Below, one piece after another: positions 32,226 through 45,500 of a stretch of 64,000 nucleotides of DNA. The notes below the pieces were generated by a model that was not told the origin of the DNA, did no database searches, and saw nothing but the letters and a program-made list of their open reading frames with translations. The stretch is from Saturnia japonica (Eukaryota > Arthropoda > Insecta > Lepidoptera > Saturniidae), in assembly GCA_033032175.1 (NCBI GenBank), contig CM065307.1, positions 8,866,001 through 8,930,000 of the forward strand. The letters are read 5' to 3'. The translations under genes and the position numbers were made by a program. Each line of letters starts with the position of its first letter. The first letter of the stretch is position 1.

Positions 32226-32479
32226 ACTTGTACACAATAACTAAAATATATCACATAAAATGGCAACAATATTACATAATATAGGGTCAAATATTATATA
32301 GATATGTGGTCAAATAACATAAGTTAATCAATTAAAATAAAAACCACTACATGACAGATTAAGAATCCCGCTAAAAACTCATTAGTATACTCTTATAAAA
32401 CATCATTGATTATACTAGTCAATAATCGCGAATGTTTTGTTCTTCTTAAATGGTTACCCTACTCGCGATGCTTATTGGA

Positions 32480-32700
32480 TTTAGTACCCTCAGCGAGGGC
32501 AGTGCTCTTGGTTCTGTAGCGCGGGGTACGGTGCGCGGGGTTCAGTTGCGCAATGCATTACAATAAACGCGACATTACGTGCCGCGGCCGCTGCGTCCGC
32601 GCCGCGCCCCGCTCCGCCGGGGTCATGCGCCTCGGCCCGATTCGGGGAACGCTGACTTTATTGACGAACACCTACGGACACGGGGTTGCTAATTAAAATA
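32480..32700. other. Very GC-rich CpG island
   Basis: Includes a run of GCCGCGGCCGCTGCGTCCGC type (about 32580-32610). It contrasts sharply with the flanks. No open frame of note and no splice-site pair was recognised. It may be a regulatory island or a non-coding first exon. Confidence 0.45.
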
Positions 32701-32879
32701 TATATACCACACTATTGTAAGACTTAGAATGTGACGTAAGATTTATTTGCATAGTTAGTTTAGCAGGTTTTTGTACATACGTTTTTATACATTATTTTCT
32801 TCTTTTTGTTTAAAGCAACTTTGTCCACAATTCTGCTCATGTAACGTGATTAAGTTATTTTTCCAATTATTCTTGTAAT

Positions 32880-33060
32880 ATTCAGCTCAGCTCTTTCAGT
32901 TCTAACGAGATGGCGAGGACCCTTGTTAAAACTGTCCAGAGAGTTTTTGTAGTAGCTTACATGTGTGTTCCTAGTTATTATTTAAAATATAATCCACGCG
33001 CAATAACCAAACTACGTTATGTAAAATGCCGTCAAAATAATGTAATATAGTATTAAATAA
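32880..33060 (+). repeat. Interspersed repeat, family F fragment
   Basis: Contains GATGGCGAGGACCCTTGTTA, an AAACTACGTTATGTAAAATG block and AATAATGTAATATAG. Related blocks are at 32240-32300, 34500-34690, 56640-56770 and 58600-58760 (ATTACATAATATAGGGTCAA). Confidence 0.5.
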
Positions 33061-33790
33061 CATAATAAGTTTATGAATAAAAATAAAACCAATCCACATG
33101 ACAAAGATGCCATAAAAAACTGATTAATACACATTATTATTTCATAGTTAAAGGTTATTATTATCATGTTTTTTTTTTTGTAATGAATATTAAATAGATA
33201 GTTATTATTTATTTTATATAAATAACCTGGATAAAGATTCATGTTGTTATGAAGGATTATACTGAGTAAGTACTTTAGAGATAAGATGACAAACTTAGAA
33301 GTATCTAACCTTAGGTAAACGTTAGTACAGTTTTTGCGTTTACTAAACTACCAAGAGTACCAAGTTCATTTATTTCTCGTTCGCAGGAACGTGCGCTTCA
33401 TCGTCAGCTAATCACTTGTACGGCCTTTAAGACGTTTATCATTTTCCAGCCTCTCCTACTAGGGCCTGATTTCTTTTAGTATTCAGCTTCTTACATTATC
33501 AGTTACATGATATGATGCATCGGGTTGACTAACTATAACGAAATAATTTTTATTGTATTTTCTGTAACTGTTTATTATAATAAATATGTCCATTGCAATT
33601 ATTCTAATGGAAGTTCTGTTGAGACGGGTAATGTTAAAACTGAATCCTGGTGCAGGACTTTACATGACATTTCCTCTTAAATTACCAGATAGTGCGATGA
33701 TGAATCGCAATAATTGTCTAAGTATATTATATAGTTTTATTCAATTTTTTTGTAGTGTTGCGTTGTTTCGAGCATTTAAGAAATGTTAGG
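33061..33790. other. No gene seen; AT-rich
   Basis: A short GC-richer patch (about 33375-33440, CTCGTTCGCAGGAACGTGCG) has no further coding evidence. Confidence 0.5.
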
Positions 33791-33794
33791 CACA

Positions 33795-34040
33795 GAGAAA
33801 TTTCTTTGGAGATTTCTCTCTAATTGGGGTTGTTTTACTTCCTGGTGAAATACCTCCACCATACAGAATATCGCAGCAAAATGAGTAACATTGCGTTATA
33901 CTTATTCCTGCGATGAGTAGGGTTACCACAGTTCTTTGATCCCCTAGGTTCAAGGTCAGCAACGCGCTACTGCAAGCGTCCGTTGGCTACGGTAGGTACT
34001 TACCATCAGGCGAGCCGTACGCTAGTTGTTGTATAAAAAA
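33795..34040 (+). repeat. Interspersed repeat, family G
   Basis: Colinear with 27545-27790: GAGATTTCTCTCTAATTGGG, GGTGAAATACCTCCACC, CTACTGCAAGCG, GCTACGGTAGGTACTTACCA. A GC-rich tract follows at 34195-34265. Confidence 0.6.
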
Positions 34041-34499
34041 CATCGTATACAAGGTTAAGGCAAAACAGCTATACCATTTCAAAAGTTTATACCAAATACA
34101 AGAAAAGTGAGTCATTAAAAAAATTGTTTATGTAAATGAACAGGTACATATAAGATCCGGGAGTAAGTAGACGAATAGACCGGTGACCCCAAACGCATAC
34201 ATTTTATCAATGCGATGGGCCTGCCCCGCCGCTCCCCGCCGCTCCCCTCCGCGCCGCGCCGTCTGTATGAACAGTATACAAAACGAAAAACTAACAATAT
34301 GTTGGTAATTCGATCACGTGTCAAGTTGTCTCATACGCAACGGATATTTATCGACAGATACATAATATAAAGATTTGCTTGCGAATAATTTATAAGCAGA
34401 TTTATGATCAATGGACAAAAAGCAAGATTTTTTAAAGAGGGTGTAATTAAAACGTTTTTTTTTTGAAGGCAAAATGAGTGCAGAGGTTAATATGATTTG

Positions 34500-34690
34500 G
34501 TATTTCTTCTTGTTCTTCCTAACTTGGACACTAGTACTGTTTTTTGGTTAATTATTTTAACAATATAATGGTTATCTTGTTAGAACTTTCTAGAGTTTTT
34601 GTGGCAGCTCAGAATTTATAGTCCATGATATTATTTCCATTCCACTTTATTCGTGTATAATAATCAAACTTTATTATGCAGATTACCACC
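34500..34690 (+). repeat. Interspersed repeat, family F
   Basis: TTCTTCTTGTTCTTCCTAAC and TTGTTAGAACTTTCTAGAG blocks match 58490-58640. It is followed directly by a family E copy at 34751. Confidence 0.55.
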
Positions 34691-34750
34691 TGTAATACAC
34701 ATTCTAAGGCCAATCAATAAACACGAATTGATGTTTAAAACACACAAGAC

Positions 34751-34990
34751 AATTAAAAAAAAGAAAATCAACTTCTATGATTTAGATGAGTTCCCTGGTG
34801 TTTATTGGAAGTGAAAGCTCCAAAGCCAATGTAATTAAAACGAGGTCCCCTTGAGGTATCCTCTATCAAGCAGAAAAGAATCATTCAAATCGATTAATAA
34901 ACAAAGAAGTTAGGTATGGTTGAAAATCCATAAAAAAATTACATTCGAATTGAATTATACTCCGTCTTTTTTTCAAGTCAGTTAAAAAAC
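34751..34990 (+). repeat. Interspersed repeat, family E
   Basis: GAAAATCAACTTCTATGATT start, GTTCCCTGGTGT, CCTTGAGGTATCC, ACATTCGAATTGAA and a TCAAGTCAGTTAAAAAA end. Confidence 0.65.
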
Positions 34991-35164
34991 CACTACATGA
35001 CAGTTTGAGATCCCCCAAAAACTCTCGATTTGCGTATTTATTTCTAAATTATGTAAATCATAGATTCTAATATTATAGACTGGCAAGTAATATTGTAGTG
35101 TTACGTAGAAATGAATGTTTCTTTGTTTGTCCTTTACGTTCCTCTATGTCTAAATAATAAGTAT

Positions 35165-35300
35165 AAATAATAATAAGCCCTACAATTGAGCCAAGAGGTA
35201 GCGGGTTCGATCCCCACACATGATTGACTTATGCGATGAACTTAATTGTCAGTTGTGTCTGGGTGTTAAAAGTATATCAGCTGTTTAGTTAAACGAGTTT
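35165..35300 (+). repeat. SINE-like fragment with B box
   Basis: GGTAGCGGGTTCGATCCCCA resembles a tRNA B-box region and is preceded by a GAGCCAAGAGG A-box-like stretch. It is too short and unstructured to be a tRNA gene. Confidence 0.45.
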
Positions 35301-35568
35301 TTAATAATACAAGCTATGCATAATTCGTTTTATTGAATTATATATCTGATAATTGGCATCGTTCTAAATTTTATTCTATAAATTAATTTACATCAATCGA
35401 TTATCGATAATCTTATAATTTTTCTCATTTTTTGTATTCTAAATTGTAATGATATTTTACATTTATAAATACAAAAATATAATTGATTTTATAAACTATG
35501 CCTCAAGCCTCAAATAATTACATATTGGGCCCAGATATACCCGTCTCGATTCCTAATATTTATTTACC

Positions 35569-35770
35569 AGCTGTGCCCGCGGCTTCGCTTTCGTAGACGA
35601 CAGAGAAATTCGTAGTACTAGGTGCTTAAAACTTTAATAACTTTCTATTGAATGAAGATATCGTGATTTTTTTTTTTGACGTTAACCAAGTATATAAGGA
35701 GTAAAACAAAGGTAGTTTTGCGTTATCCGTGCACAACGGTAAACTACAATCAATTTATTTATATAGATAG
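35569..35770 (+). repeat. Interspersed retroposon-like repeat, family A
   Basis: AGCTGTGCCCGCGGCTTCGC head, ATAAGGAGTAAAACAAAGG middle, CAATTTATTTATATAGATAG tail. Confidence 0.65.
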
Positions 35771-37915
35771 ATGTTAATAATAGACTTTTTCTTATACAAA
35801 CAAACTAAATTAATAAAGGTAATGAAAATACAAATAAGTACCGGATGAAAACAACCATGAACAACACTTGACTCTTGTTTGCTGAGTATTAGAAACTTTT
35901 GCGAAGCTAGGGTTTCCCTACTAAATATTCGTTGTCTTACGTAATTGCTATATTTAATGCATATAATCATAGATAAATACTGAAGTCATATAATCAGGTA
36001 CATTTCAAACTATTTAGGTAGATACTACAAAAGACAATCTGTGCGTTCATTTTTCTGAGTAATAAATAACAGAAAAGCACGATTTGAACATTGTCCTCAT
36101 AAAACATTGAAAATAAAACACCGAAAACTAAATAGTATATACAAATAACTACGTGGTCAACTATAAGCGAGCATATTAAAGGCACCTTAATTGCCATGAG
36201 ATTCACTTTTTTCGATCTCAGGGTCGAAACAAAGCAGTGAACTATGATTTGTATCGAACTATGAAATTAATAAAAAATCGCAGAAGTGATGTAACTTTTT
36301 TTAACCGGTACTGCACACAAGATAATTTTTAACAAAAAAAGAGAACCAACTTCAGTTGAACAGTTTCCTGGCGTATCTCCGAAGTTGAAGGTCCAATGCC
36401 AATGTCACATTTTAATTTCATTGGAATTAAATCATTGGAGTTGGTTTTCTTTTTGCTAAAAATTGTTTTAAGAAAATCTTAGGTACCTAATTATAATATC
36501 TTTCAGAACAATCACAAACATATAAGTTAAAATTATGATTTTATATTAATAAATAAATAAAATAATTATTTATTCGCATAAAAAGCTAATTTTTTATAGT
36601 AGCTCAGTAAAGTGACGGTACTCTCTCTGATGGTAAGCAAAGTACAATCCAAAAACAACAACGACCACCAAGAAATCGGCAATCCACCGACGTTCGTGTT
36701 GTCGCTTCATACCAGCCTGTTGGCCTCTCGGCAACTGGATAAGCTCTTGCCGATTCACTGATTCTGAAACGCAACAAACCAGTAGAAAGTCACTGTGAAG
36801 AGTGCATGGTAGTAAGGATCCAGTCGGGTATAAATACCCTATCACCAGGTATGGTTACTGGCCACCAGCTGATCCCGGAGCGCGACATCTCTAAAGGTGC
36901 CACTATGGCGGGTGCTATAATACACGCTACACCTGGTTTATGGTAGTCAAGATCCAGTGAGATACAAAATATGTCGTATGCTACCACCCAGCAAATTTTG
37001 AAATTCACAAATAAAAGATATCATGGATATATTTTAACAACGTATTTAATTTTATGTGCTTATTTGGATGCTTGCGTGTGCCTAATCTATACAAATAAAT
37101 AAAATTGATGTCTGTAGTATCAAAATAACAGCTTTTTACTAAATGCAACGAAACGTTTTCAATGCTAAAGGACAGAAAATAGGTACATATCCAAAGAGAG
37201 AAACTGTAAGAAGTATGCTATAAATCAAGAGAGATAGATGAGCGCAATAGTCTAAGACACACATGCACGAAATCACACACAAAAAAAGCAGTAGATTATT
37301 AGAAAAAGACAAAGTTTGTTATTTATTTTAAATATCAATTGTTTATATTCTAAGCAGTTACTTGATAGTGAATAATATTTTTGATCGCCAAAGAAGTTAA
37401 GCTTTTGTTACGCGCACTGAGTTGCGTCAGGCATTTTCTGAATAATTATTTATCTTATATTTTCGAAGTAATTTGAAATCAATAGATAATATTTTACAAG
37501 TAAGTGTTAGGTGATATTAAAATAAAAGTGGAGAAATATTTTTTTTTCTTCTATGTTGCACCAAATGGATAAAGTTGAAAATTTTATCGCGTAAAGAAAA
37601 GCAGCAGGAAAAAAAATCGTGACTGATATCCGAAAGGAAGATATGAAAATACGAGATTTTTTTTCAATAAAAAAAAAGGAAGGACCAAAAAATATAAAAC
37701 ATAATTTTAAGTTTCTACCTCACTATTGATGATTCTTACCAAAAAATAATTGTTTAAAAAACTCAGTAAAAAAGTTACAAAAAAATAAAAGTGATAAACA
37801 TGTTTTTTTATTATGTCACAATTATTTGATTTATTTGGGGTAAACGCTTGAAATTTTCAGATTTTTTTTTCTTTTTTTCAATCTCAAATTGTTTGATCGT
37901 ACGGATTTATTAATA
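35771..37915. other. Repeat-rich, no gene seen
   Basis: Includes a partial family E copy (36331-36460) and a minus-type repeat at about 36595-36780 (GATGGTAAGCAAAGTACAAT), related to 54493-54735. A short direct repeat (ATGGTAGT..GATCCAGT) lies near 36805 and 36940. No exon was recognised. Confidence 0.5.
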
Positions 37916-37917
37916 TA

Positions 37918-39514
37918 CACTCATCAAAAAAGTCTAAGCAACATGTACTAATTTAAATTTTAGGATGGTTCTTCACATTATAACGTTGTATTTTATTTTT
38001 AAAATAATATCTTTAGGGTTCTATGATGTAAAAATAACAGCTGTTATCTTTATAAGTTCTTTTAATAACAGAAATGAACAATATTAGAATATACTGTAGA
38101 AACTAAGATACATAAGAAACTAAACTTTTTTCTTACAAAATGAAATTTCTAAAGAAAATGTATTTATTGTGAAAGAATAGAACAATTTAATACAAAGTAT
38201 GGGCTCCTCTGCTATTCAGAACTTGTCGGCAACGATTATTCATTGAATTAATGAGACTGTTTATGTCATCTTGCGGTATTCGCTCCCAATGGAATTGTAG
38301 CAAATCCTTCAGCTGTTGGGTTGTTGTCGCTCCGTCCAAGTCCTTCAAAACAAGTCTCTGGAGCATGTCCCATGCGTGCTCGATGGGGTTGAGATCTGGC
38401 GATTGTGCAGGCCAGGGCAATACCCGGATGTTCTCCGTTGCAAAGTATTCACTGGTTCGCCGAGCTGTATGTGAACGCGCATTGTCATGCATTAACCTAA
38501 AATCGGAGCCAAAGGTTTGTGCAAATGGGTAGACATAATGTCTGAGAATATCCTCAATGTAATTTTCAGCATTCATGTTTCCATTTACAAAAACGAGCTC
38601 AGTTCGCCTGTTATTCATAATACCCGCCCATAACATAACTGTTGAGCCGCGGTATGGATGAACTTCCTGAACGCACCTGAGCCTTTCAGTATTTTCGGGC
38701 TGACGACACACTCGCAGCCTTCTTGTATCAGACTTAAACCCGAATCGCGACTCATTGGAAAACATAATTTTATCCCATTATTCCTGGGTCCATGTTATGC
38801 GTTCTCTACACCATTCATATCGACGAGCGCGATTCCCGTGACGTATCGGTGGGCACCTGATTGGGCGTCGAGCTCGTAGGCCGTACTCATGCAGTCGATT
38901 TCGCACAGTTTAAGGACTTACATCAACACCACTTGAAATTTGTAGCCTCAAACTTATCTCTCGAGCGGTTAACATCGGCTGGCGTCTTGCAGTCAGTTGT
39001 ATGTACCGGTCTTGCCGAGTGGTTGTACTCCTTTTACGGCCTGGATGCTGTTCAGCGAGTTCTCCTGTATTATTGTAGCGCTGCCAAAGACGACAAATAA
39101 CACTTCTATGAATGCCAAAATGTCGAGATACCTGAGATTGATTACTTCCCGCTTGCAACATCCCTACAGCTCTTTGCATTTCATCTGCCATCAAATGACG
39201 TCGCTTCATGACGTAAAGAATATCTAACAATTCAATTTTGTCGCTAACTTTATTTAAATGGTTGGTAAAATTATAAAATCAAGACTAAACGTAGCAATTA
39301 AAACGCACTTAAATTCAAAGAAATTCGCAGTCATTTGAATTTTATGAAAAAACAAAAAATAATCAAATTTTTTTTACAACCAGCCAGTATGTCATCAATA
39401 ACAAAAAAGTTTACTTACCTACGCACTTTGTTTGAGTAAATATTTAGAAATTAATTAATATAAATGGAAAATTTTGTAATATCACGCATTTTGCTTAGAC
39501 TTTTTTGATGTGTG
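37918..39514 (-). mobile_element. Tc1-like (DD34E) element
   Basis: About 1.6 kb with imperfect terminal inverted repeats of about 28 bp (left CACTCATCAAAAAAGTCTAA; right end on the minus strand CACACATCAAAAAAGTCTAA). The left flank is TA (37916-37917); the right flank has drifted (TT then A). The transposase is dead by stops. Confidence 0.88.
38187..39209 (-). pseudogene. Tc1-like transposase with two in-frame stops
   Basis: One frame runs from an ATG at 39207-39209 to the stop at 38187, interrupted only by TAA at 38910-38912 and a second TAA near 38775. The N-terminal part is a paired-type helix-turn-helix (VSRHFGIHRSVICRLWQRY). The C-terminal part is a DDE domain with MLWAG, MHDNARSHTA and SPDLNPIEHAWD; the second Asp and the Glu are 34 residues apart, the Tc1 signature. 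No frameshift is needed, so decay has been by point changes. The full length of about 340 residues matches the family. Confidence 0.9.
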
Positions 39515-39515
39515 T

Positions 39516-39824
39516 TAGATTATAATATTATAAAACTCATTGTTCACGATATTGTTTGTTTGATTGAACACGCTTATCTCTGGAACTACCCCAGTCGGAT
39601 TAAAACAATATTTTTGCGTTTAATATTCAGGTACCTATATAACTTTACGCTACGACCCGAAAGAGTAGAGTGATATTGATGAACATCAAGCAATCTGTAG
39701 GTAAGTACGGGTGGTGACAATAATGATGATAGGCTACATGGGTGCGAAGGCAAAGTGGCGCGGCGGCTCACTGGACATTTGGTCAAATAAATTTAACACG
39801 AATGAAACAGTAGGGCACAACTAG
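39516..39824 (+). mobile_element. Helitron-like non-autonomous element, both ends visible
   Basis: It begins TTAGATTATAATATTATAAA directly beside the Tc1 right end and has the TTGAACACGCTTATCTCTGG block and CTTTACGCTACGACCCG. It ends AGGGCACAACTAG with T following (CTRR-T). No terminal inverted repeats and no target duplication, as expected for Helitrons. Confidence 0.6.
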
Positions 39825-39984
39825 TTCATAATAGAAATATTAATTAACTAGCTTATAGTTTTTAACACATGTGACTGATGGGCCGCGGTGACTGTTTTGC
39901 TGAAAAGTTACTTTTATAGAAGGTAATAGTTTTAATATTAAAATAATATTTTTTATTTACACCCCCTTCAAGTTCAGAGTTATA

Positions 39985-40525
39985 CTATTTCCATTTGTTT
40001 ATTTTCTCGATGACAGTTCTAATTTGATAGTTGTAGTGTTGTGACCAAATAAGTAATGATATCGATCGCATATATTTTTATAAAATAAATATAATAATAT
40101 TTGGTTAAAATAAATAAATAAAGATTACCTGTCGTTATAATTATTTCGTTTCACTGTTGAGTACCTACCTATACCTACTTATTTTACAACAGCTTCGAAA
40201 ATTTTGAAGTTGGCATTATCAATCTAATAATTAATACGTGTAATATCTTGTAATGAAATATAATATTAGTTAATAAATTTGTACAAAAGTATCCGGCAGT
40301 AGTTTAGTTTCCAACATTTTGTAAAAAAATATCGGGTCTGTTATCGTGTTACGTTTATCGATATAGCTCCATCCCTATCAGTTTCTCCGACTCTGGTATA
40401 ACCTTGTACGTGTGTAAACGTCATATTTTTATAAAATAATGCATACATAATGTAAAAAAAACGCTCGTTCAAGTTTTCACAGGAGCTGTCATCGAGAAAA
40501 TAAAGAAATGGAAATGGTATAGTAA
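39985..40525. mobile_element. Possible MITE with 38-bp inverted ends
   Basis: TTATTTTCTCGATGACAG at about 40000-40018 recurs inverted (CTGTCATCGAGAAAATAA) at about 40488-40506. The similarity extends outward through TTTCCATTT. The interior is AT-rich and non-coding. The target duplication is unclear. Confidence 0.45.
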
Positions 40526-40599
40526 GTAAACATGTCTTTAATAAACGCATGTTAACGCGTGAGAAATTCTATTTATAGTTATTTTGACTAAGTCAACAT

Positions 40600-40745
40600 T
40601 GTAGCCGGTCGCGTAAACAACCTCCAATCGCCACAAAACGTGCCTCGTGGCTGTTTAAATCACACTGGGCCAGGCCGCGTCAGGCGCGGCGCGGGCGGCT
40701 GGTGCAGAGAGCGTAACGACGTGGACGCGACGCTATGTAATATGT
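40600..40745. other. GC-rich island
   Basis: CCAGGCCGCGTCAGGCGCGG and neighbours stand out from AT-rich flanks; no coding frame was recognised. Confidence 0.4.
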
Positions 40746-42585
40746 CTATCTAGATGATGTTAACTACTTTTAATGAACTATTTTTTCTTCCAAGGACTTG
40801 TCCGTTTACACCGACAATCCACAATATAAAATACACTAGGTAATCTACGTAATATGTATCCGTTAAAGTCAGGCTGTATAAGTTGAATTATTGCCAGTAG
40901 CCAATATTAAAACCTAATGACGGTCACTATATTTTTTTATGAGATTCTTAGATTAATACAATAATTTTTAATTTAATTTTAACCAAAATGTATAATAACT
41001 TTACTTCATTCTAAATATAATAAAAAGTAACAATTATTTTTAAAAATATTTTAGCAGGTATTATAATTAATAGTATTAAAAGTGATTTTATTTTATAGTA
41101 AAGAAATTAATAAATAAATGTTTAAAAAAAAAGAAAACCAACTTGAATTTTGGAGAGTTCTCTGGTGTCTTTTCGAAGTCGAAGGTCCAATGCCAATGAA
41201 ACTAAAATGACACCCCTCGAGGTATCTATCGCCTTTGTAATGAAAAAAGAATCATCTAAATAGGTTCATCAAAAATACATTCGAATTGAGAACCTCCTTT
41301 TTTTGAAGTAGGGTAATAAGGTATCGAATTCAGATATATATATATTCGCAAATTACAGTTACGTTTTACGTAACAGAAATACAATGGAAAATACTTATAT
41401 TATAAAATGATTATTCGTACTAAAAGATATTATGTAAAATGTAATCAATTATTTACAACACGTAGAAAAGTTCCATAAAGTACCTACATAACATTAACCA
41501 TGTATTCAACGCACGAGGATTATCTTTTAGGGCGTTACATTGACTTCAAGTAACACACATCTATATTTAACCCGTTGCTATGTGCCAAAACATTTTAATC
41601 TCGTATTAGAGAAACAGGCAGTGATCCAGCTGTCCACGCAAGGATGCGCGGGCGACGCGACGCGCGTTTCTTTTTAGAAAGTGGCACGTGTCGGGGTTGT
41701 TCACCCTACGTGATCCGGGTCAGCCGCCGCTCCCCCGCGCACCCCTTCCTCAGACTCCCCTCCCGCGGGTACACACACCGCGTCTAGGTACTTGATAGTG
41801 CGAACACTAGGCTCTGATAAAGGAACTCCATTGACACCATAATCTAGCGGAACCAGGTCAGCGGATAAGGCACTCCTTGTCGCACCCACTGTACGGTGTG
41901 CCAGCAGGACCTATGTAGGTATATACATTTTAGATACGCTTTAGCATTATCGCCGTGTGAAAACGAAGATTTCACGAAACCAGGTCACAAGACGCGAGTT
42001 TATTACAAATACAATGTAACATTTAATTTACGAACGGTAAATATTTTTTAGTTATTTTTAATTGAAACAAAACACACTTAAAGTAAATATTTATTTTTCA
42101 TAAATGAATTAAACCATTTTGTCATATACATCATATTATATCACACAGGTTTTTCAAATAACATTGAGAAAAATCAATGAAACCTAATTCATGATATTTA
42201 AACAAATAATTATTTAAATGTTACATACATAACACTTGTAAAATATTTTATGGATGTTTTTTTTGAATTTAACTATATAAATATACACGTGTGATTCCTT
42301 ATTCATAATTACTAATGTGATGTATGCGTATATACAAAATATTCCAAATTATAACGCATAGCATGTTTACAATTATTGCATATTGTATTCTACTTTAATT
42401 ATGTGTACCCTTATAAACTAATCCAATAGTGTTGTAAATGTAAAATGCATTAAGTTTTTAATAATAACGTTAAATAATATTATTTTTTGCAAATAATACT
42501 TAATTTATCACCTTAATTATTTAAGACAAAATTTTTCTTTAATAATACGGTAGGTAGGTACCTAAGCTGAATAAAAAAAATATCT
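40746..42585. other. No gene seen; one repeat and one GC-rich island
   Basis: A family E copy is at 41121-41320. A GC-rich island lies at about 41635-41900 with a 62-codon minus-strand frame (41701-41889) that I do not recognise. The rest is AT-rich, leading to the 3' end of the secreted-protein gene. Confidence 0.5.
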
Positions 42586-45500
42586 TTAGCATTTATGGTG
42601 TTGTCCATCGGTACAACAGAACTCCTTGCCGGCGGAAAAACTCGTCGGTTTCCAATCATCGCCGCAGTTTTTAATGAAGAGAAAAGCCTTTTCTCGATGT
42701 ACGTCTCTTTCCACCGCTCCACAGATAACAGGTCCAGCTTTAGGCAGATACTTTAAAATCTAAGCGAAAATAAACATCTATAAAATGTAGGTAATTTTTT
42801 TCCTGATATCAGCATACTCCTTATACTTTCATATCTATTTATTATATAACAATATATATATGTATATATATTCTATGTGGGAAACTTATCACTTAGGTAT
42901 ATATATAGAAATAAAAATTTAATGTTCGTTGGTAAGCGCATCACTTGAGAATGGGTCAACGGATTTGGTTTTTTTTTTAATGTTAGTGATAGTCCGAATA
43001 CGGTTTTTTTGGAAAGAAAAATTTGAAACGTTTCCCGTAAAATTCGAAAATTTTTGGAGAAACTGAAATTGTTTTTTTCTATTGGCTTTTTTACCCTTTG
43101 GCTCTCTTACATAACAAATATGTACGTGAAATTAGCATATATGCCATCCCCGGGAGCATTAATGAACTCGGAGTTCAACTTAACTCATACTCACGATAGG
43201 AACCACAGATCAGTAAAACAAGGATAGGAACATATCCATGCGTAATTTTTATTCCGTTTTGTTCGTTGGACAGGAATCCATTCCAAAATTTCATTGCTTC
43301 TAAACCCACCGATTTAAACTGTGCATTGTCTGAAGTCTCAAAATTTGATAAAATATTCCGTAAAAAGTAGCCTCAACGACGATTTCTACGACGCCGTGCC
43401 TCAAAACGAATGGTATTTATAAGTTATTTACGTAAAGGTTCTACTAACAATATAAGAATAATCTGTTTTTGAGTTAATTTTAACTATTAGTGAAATTTTT
43501 ATTCGAGATTACACTTTATACATACCACATCCAAGCACTTGGTGATACAGTTCTTTAAACCGCTGTTTCCACAAGGCAGGCTAGGTGAGTCACTGTCGTA
43601 AGTCACCACTGGGTCACCTTGCGGAGGGCCGCGTGGTCTGCTCCGTTTCCCTTCCTTAATGCCCACTTGCTGGGACATAAAAACTCCACATTGACACGGC
43701 TCTATCTGAATAGAATTTAAGATAATTAATGAATGACCAAAAACTTTTTTTTTATCTTGAAGCACAAGTCGTATCTCAGAACGACTATGTTCTAATTTAC
43801 GCCCCTTGTACTTCTTAGGGTAGTACTGGCTTGATCATTGTTGAGTATAAAATTAAAGTTACGATTTTGTTATTTTAAAATAAGTTTTATACATTTGAGG
43901 GGATAACTCTAGTCAGTAATGTGTAAGCATATACTATGGCAACTAAACAGGTAATATACAATATTATAAAGTAATTAATACGAAGCCACAGAATTAATTA
44001 ATAATATATACTTATTTTCTATCTTTATAGGTTTAGCAGTATGGCCACACCCTCACCTGATCTTAAGTGACGACGTGCCCAAGACGGTAACACGCTATAC
44101 CTATTGGAAGATTGGGTATCAAAGTGCAGCTGCCGGAACACACCTACTGGTGCCTGCATGGCGACAGATTTTTCAATTTGAGGGTGGTAACTAGCCAGAC
44201 AGTCATTACAAAAAACACTACAATATGTTATGGTTTCATCACGATGTTTTACTTTTCCGAAAGCTTAGGGTCATTGGAGGGATTCGAACTCGCGTCGGAG
44301 CCATAATTGCTTCAAAATGTATAATCATAAATCATCACACAGTTGCAAGTTACCCTATGCAAGAATCGAACAGGACCGTTAGTATTGCTACTTACATTAC
44401 GCCACAAAGAAATATCCAACGCTTATTACGTATATTTAATACTATAATTAAATTTTATTCGAAATCACGAACCCTATAAAATGTTCGATGGAGTCGGTAA
44501 TCTCTCTTTCCGGTATTAACACGTTACTCGCTACAATCTAAACCGGAGGTTTAGCGATATAACTATAATTTATTTAAATCAAAGAAAATAAAACGTCGTG
44601 TCGTCGCCCTAGACATGTTCTTTTAGATAAAATCTCTTTGGAAATTTATCTCTAATTGGGGCAGCCCGACTGGTGAAATACCTCCCTCCAGCCTACAGAG
44701 GAACGCAGATAAATAAATATATAACCTTATGTTGTGTTCTTGCGGTTGAGCAGAGTTTTTAGAGCTCCTTTGGGAAGAGGCGCGTACGTATTAGTTATAT
44801 ATAAAAAAAGATGCGAAAGATCCGATAGTTATTACCGCGATGAATCTCAGCACGAACTTACAAAGACCCTGCGGCACATCCCCAGAGGTCAACGAGCCCC
44901 TATTCTCACCCTTTACTTTAACAAAGCTCCAGAATAAAGATATTATGTTCCGATGATGGCTTAGTGGCAGTGTAATTACACTTATTTATCCTGGTGATTG
45001 TGGAATGATGGATGGTAGGACACAATAATTGTGTCTGACTGGAACGCGACCACTATACACTAGGTAAATCACACGCCTTGGAGGTACGCTTAGCCGTGTA
45101 GAGTTTTGAGATAAGTCGCTGTTTCAATCGAAGTGGTAGGAATCTGTACAAAACTAGATCGCCACCACCATACACCTTCACAGTGGCTCTCTTTTGGTTT
45201 GTCACGTTTCGGGATCAGCCATTGTATATCCAGCTGCCGAAATGCTCGCATGCCGGTATAACGGAGACTACCGGCAATGGATTTCAGATCTTTCGGTGGT
45301 CGTCGTTTTATCAATTGTGCTGTGCTTAACAAAAGGCACTCTATCGTCACTTTACGTAGGTAATTATACGTAATTGTACTGAACTTCTAAAAATTGATGA
45401 AACTATAGCATACCAGTCATAAGTTTGCTACTCCCTCTCAAAATAAAAATTTGTCACCAAACTCGACGAGTTCCAGCTGTTACGCATGAAAACCCTTTCC

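Noticed and set aside
35165..35300. tRNA gene
   Set aside because: It has a B-box-like GGTTCGATCCC but no foldable acceptor or anticodon arms; SINE fragment preferred.
41701..41889. 62-codon minus-strand protein
   Set aside because: Open because of a GC-rich island; no recognisable motif or splice partner.
45090..45350. 86-codon minus-strand frame
   Set aside because: Intronic to the secreted-protein gene on the same strand, no domain recognised, not needed for the exon chain.
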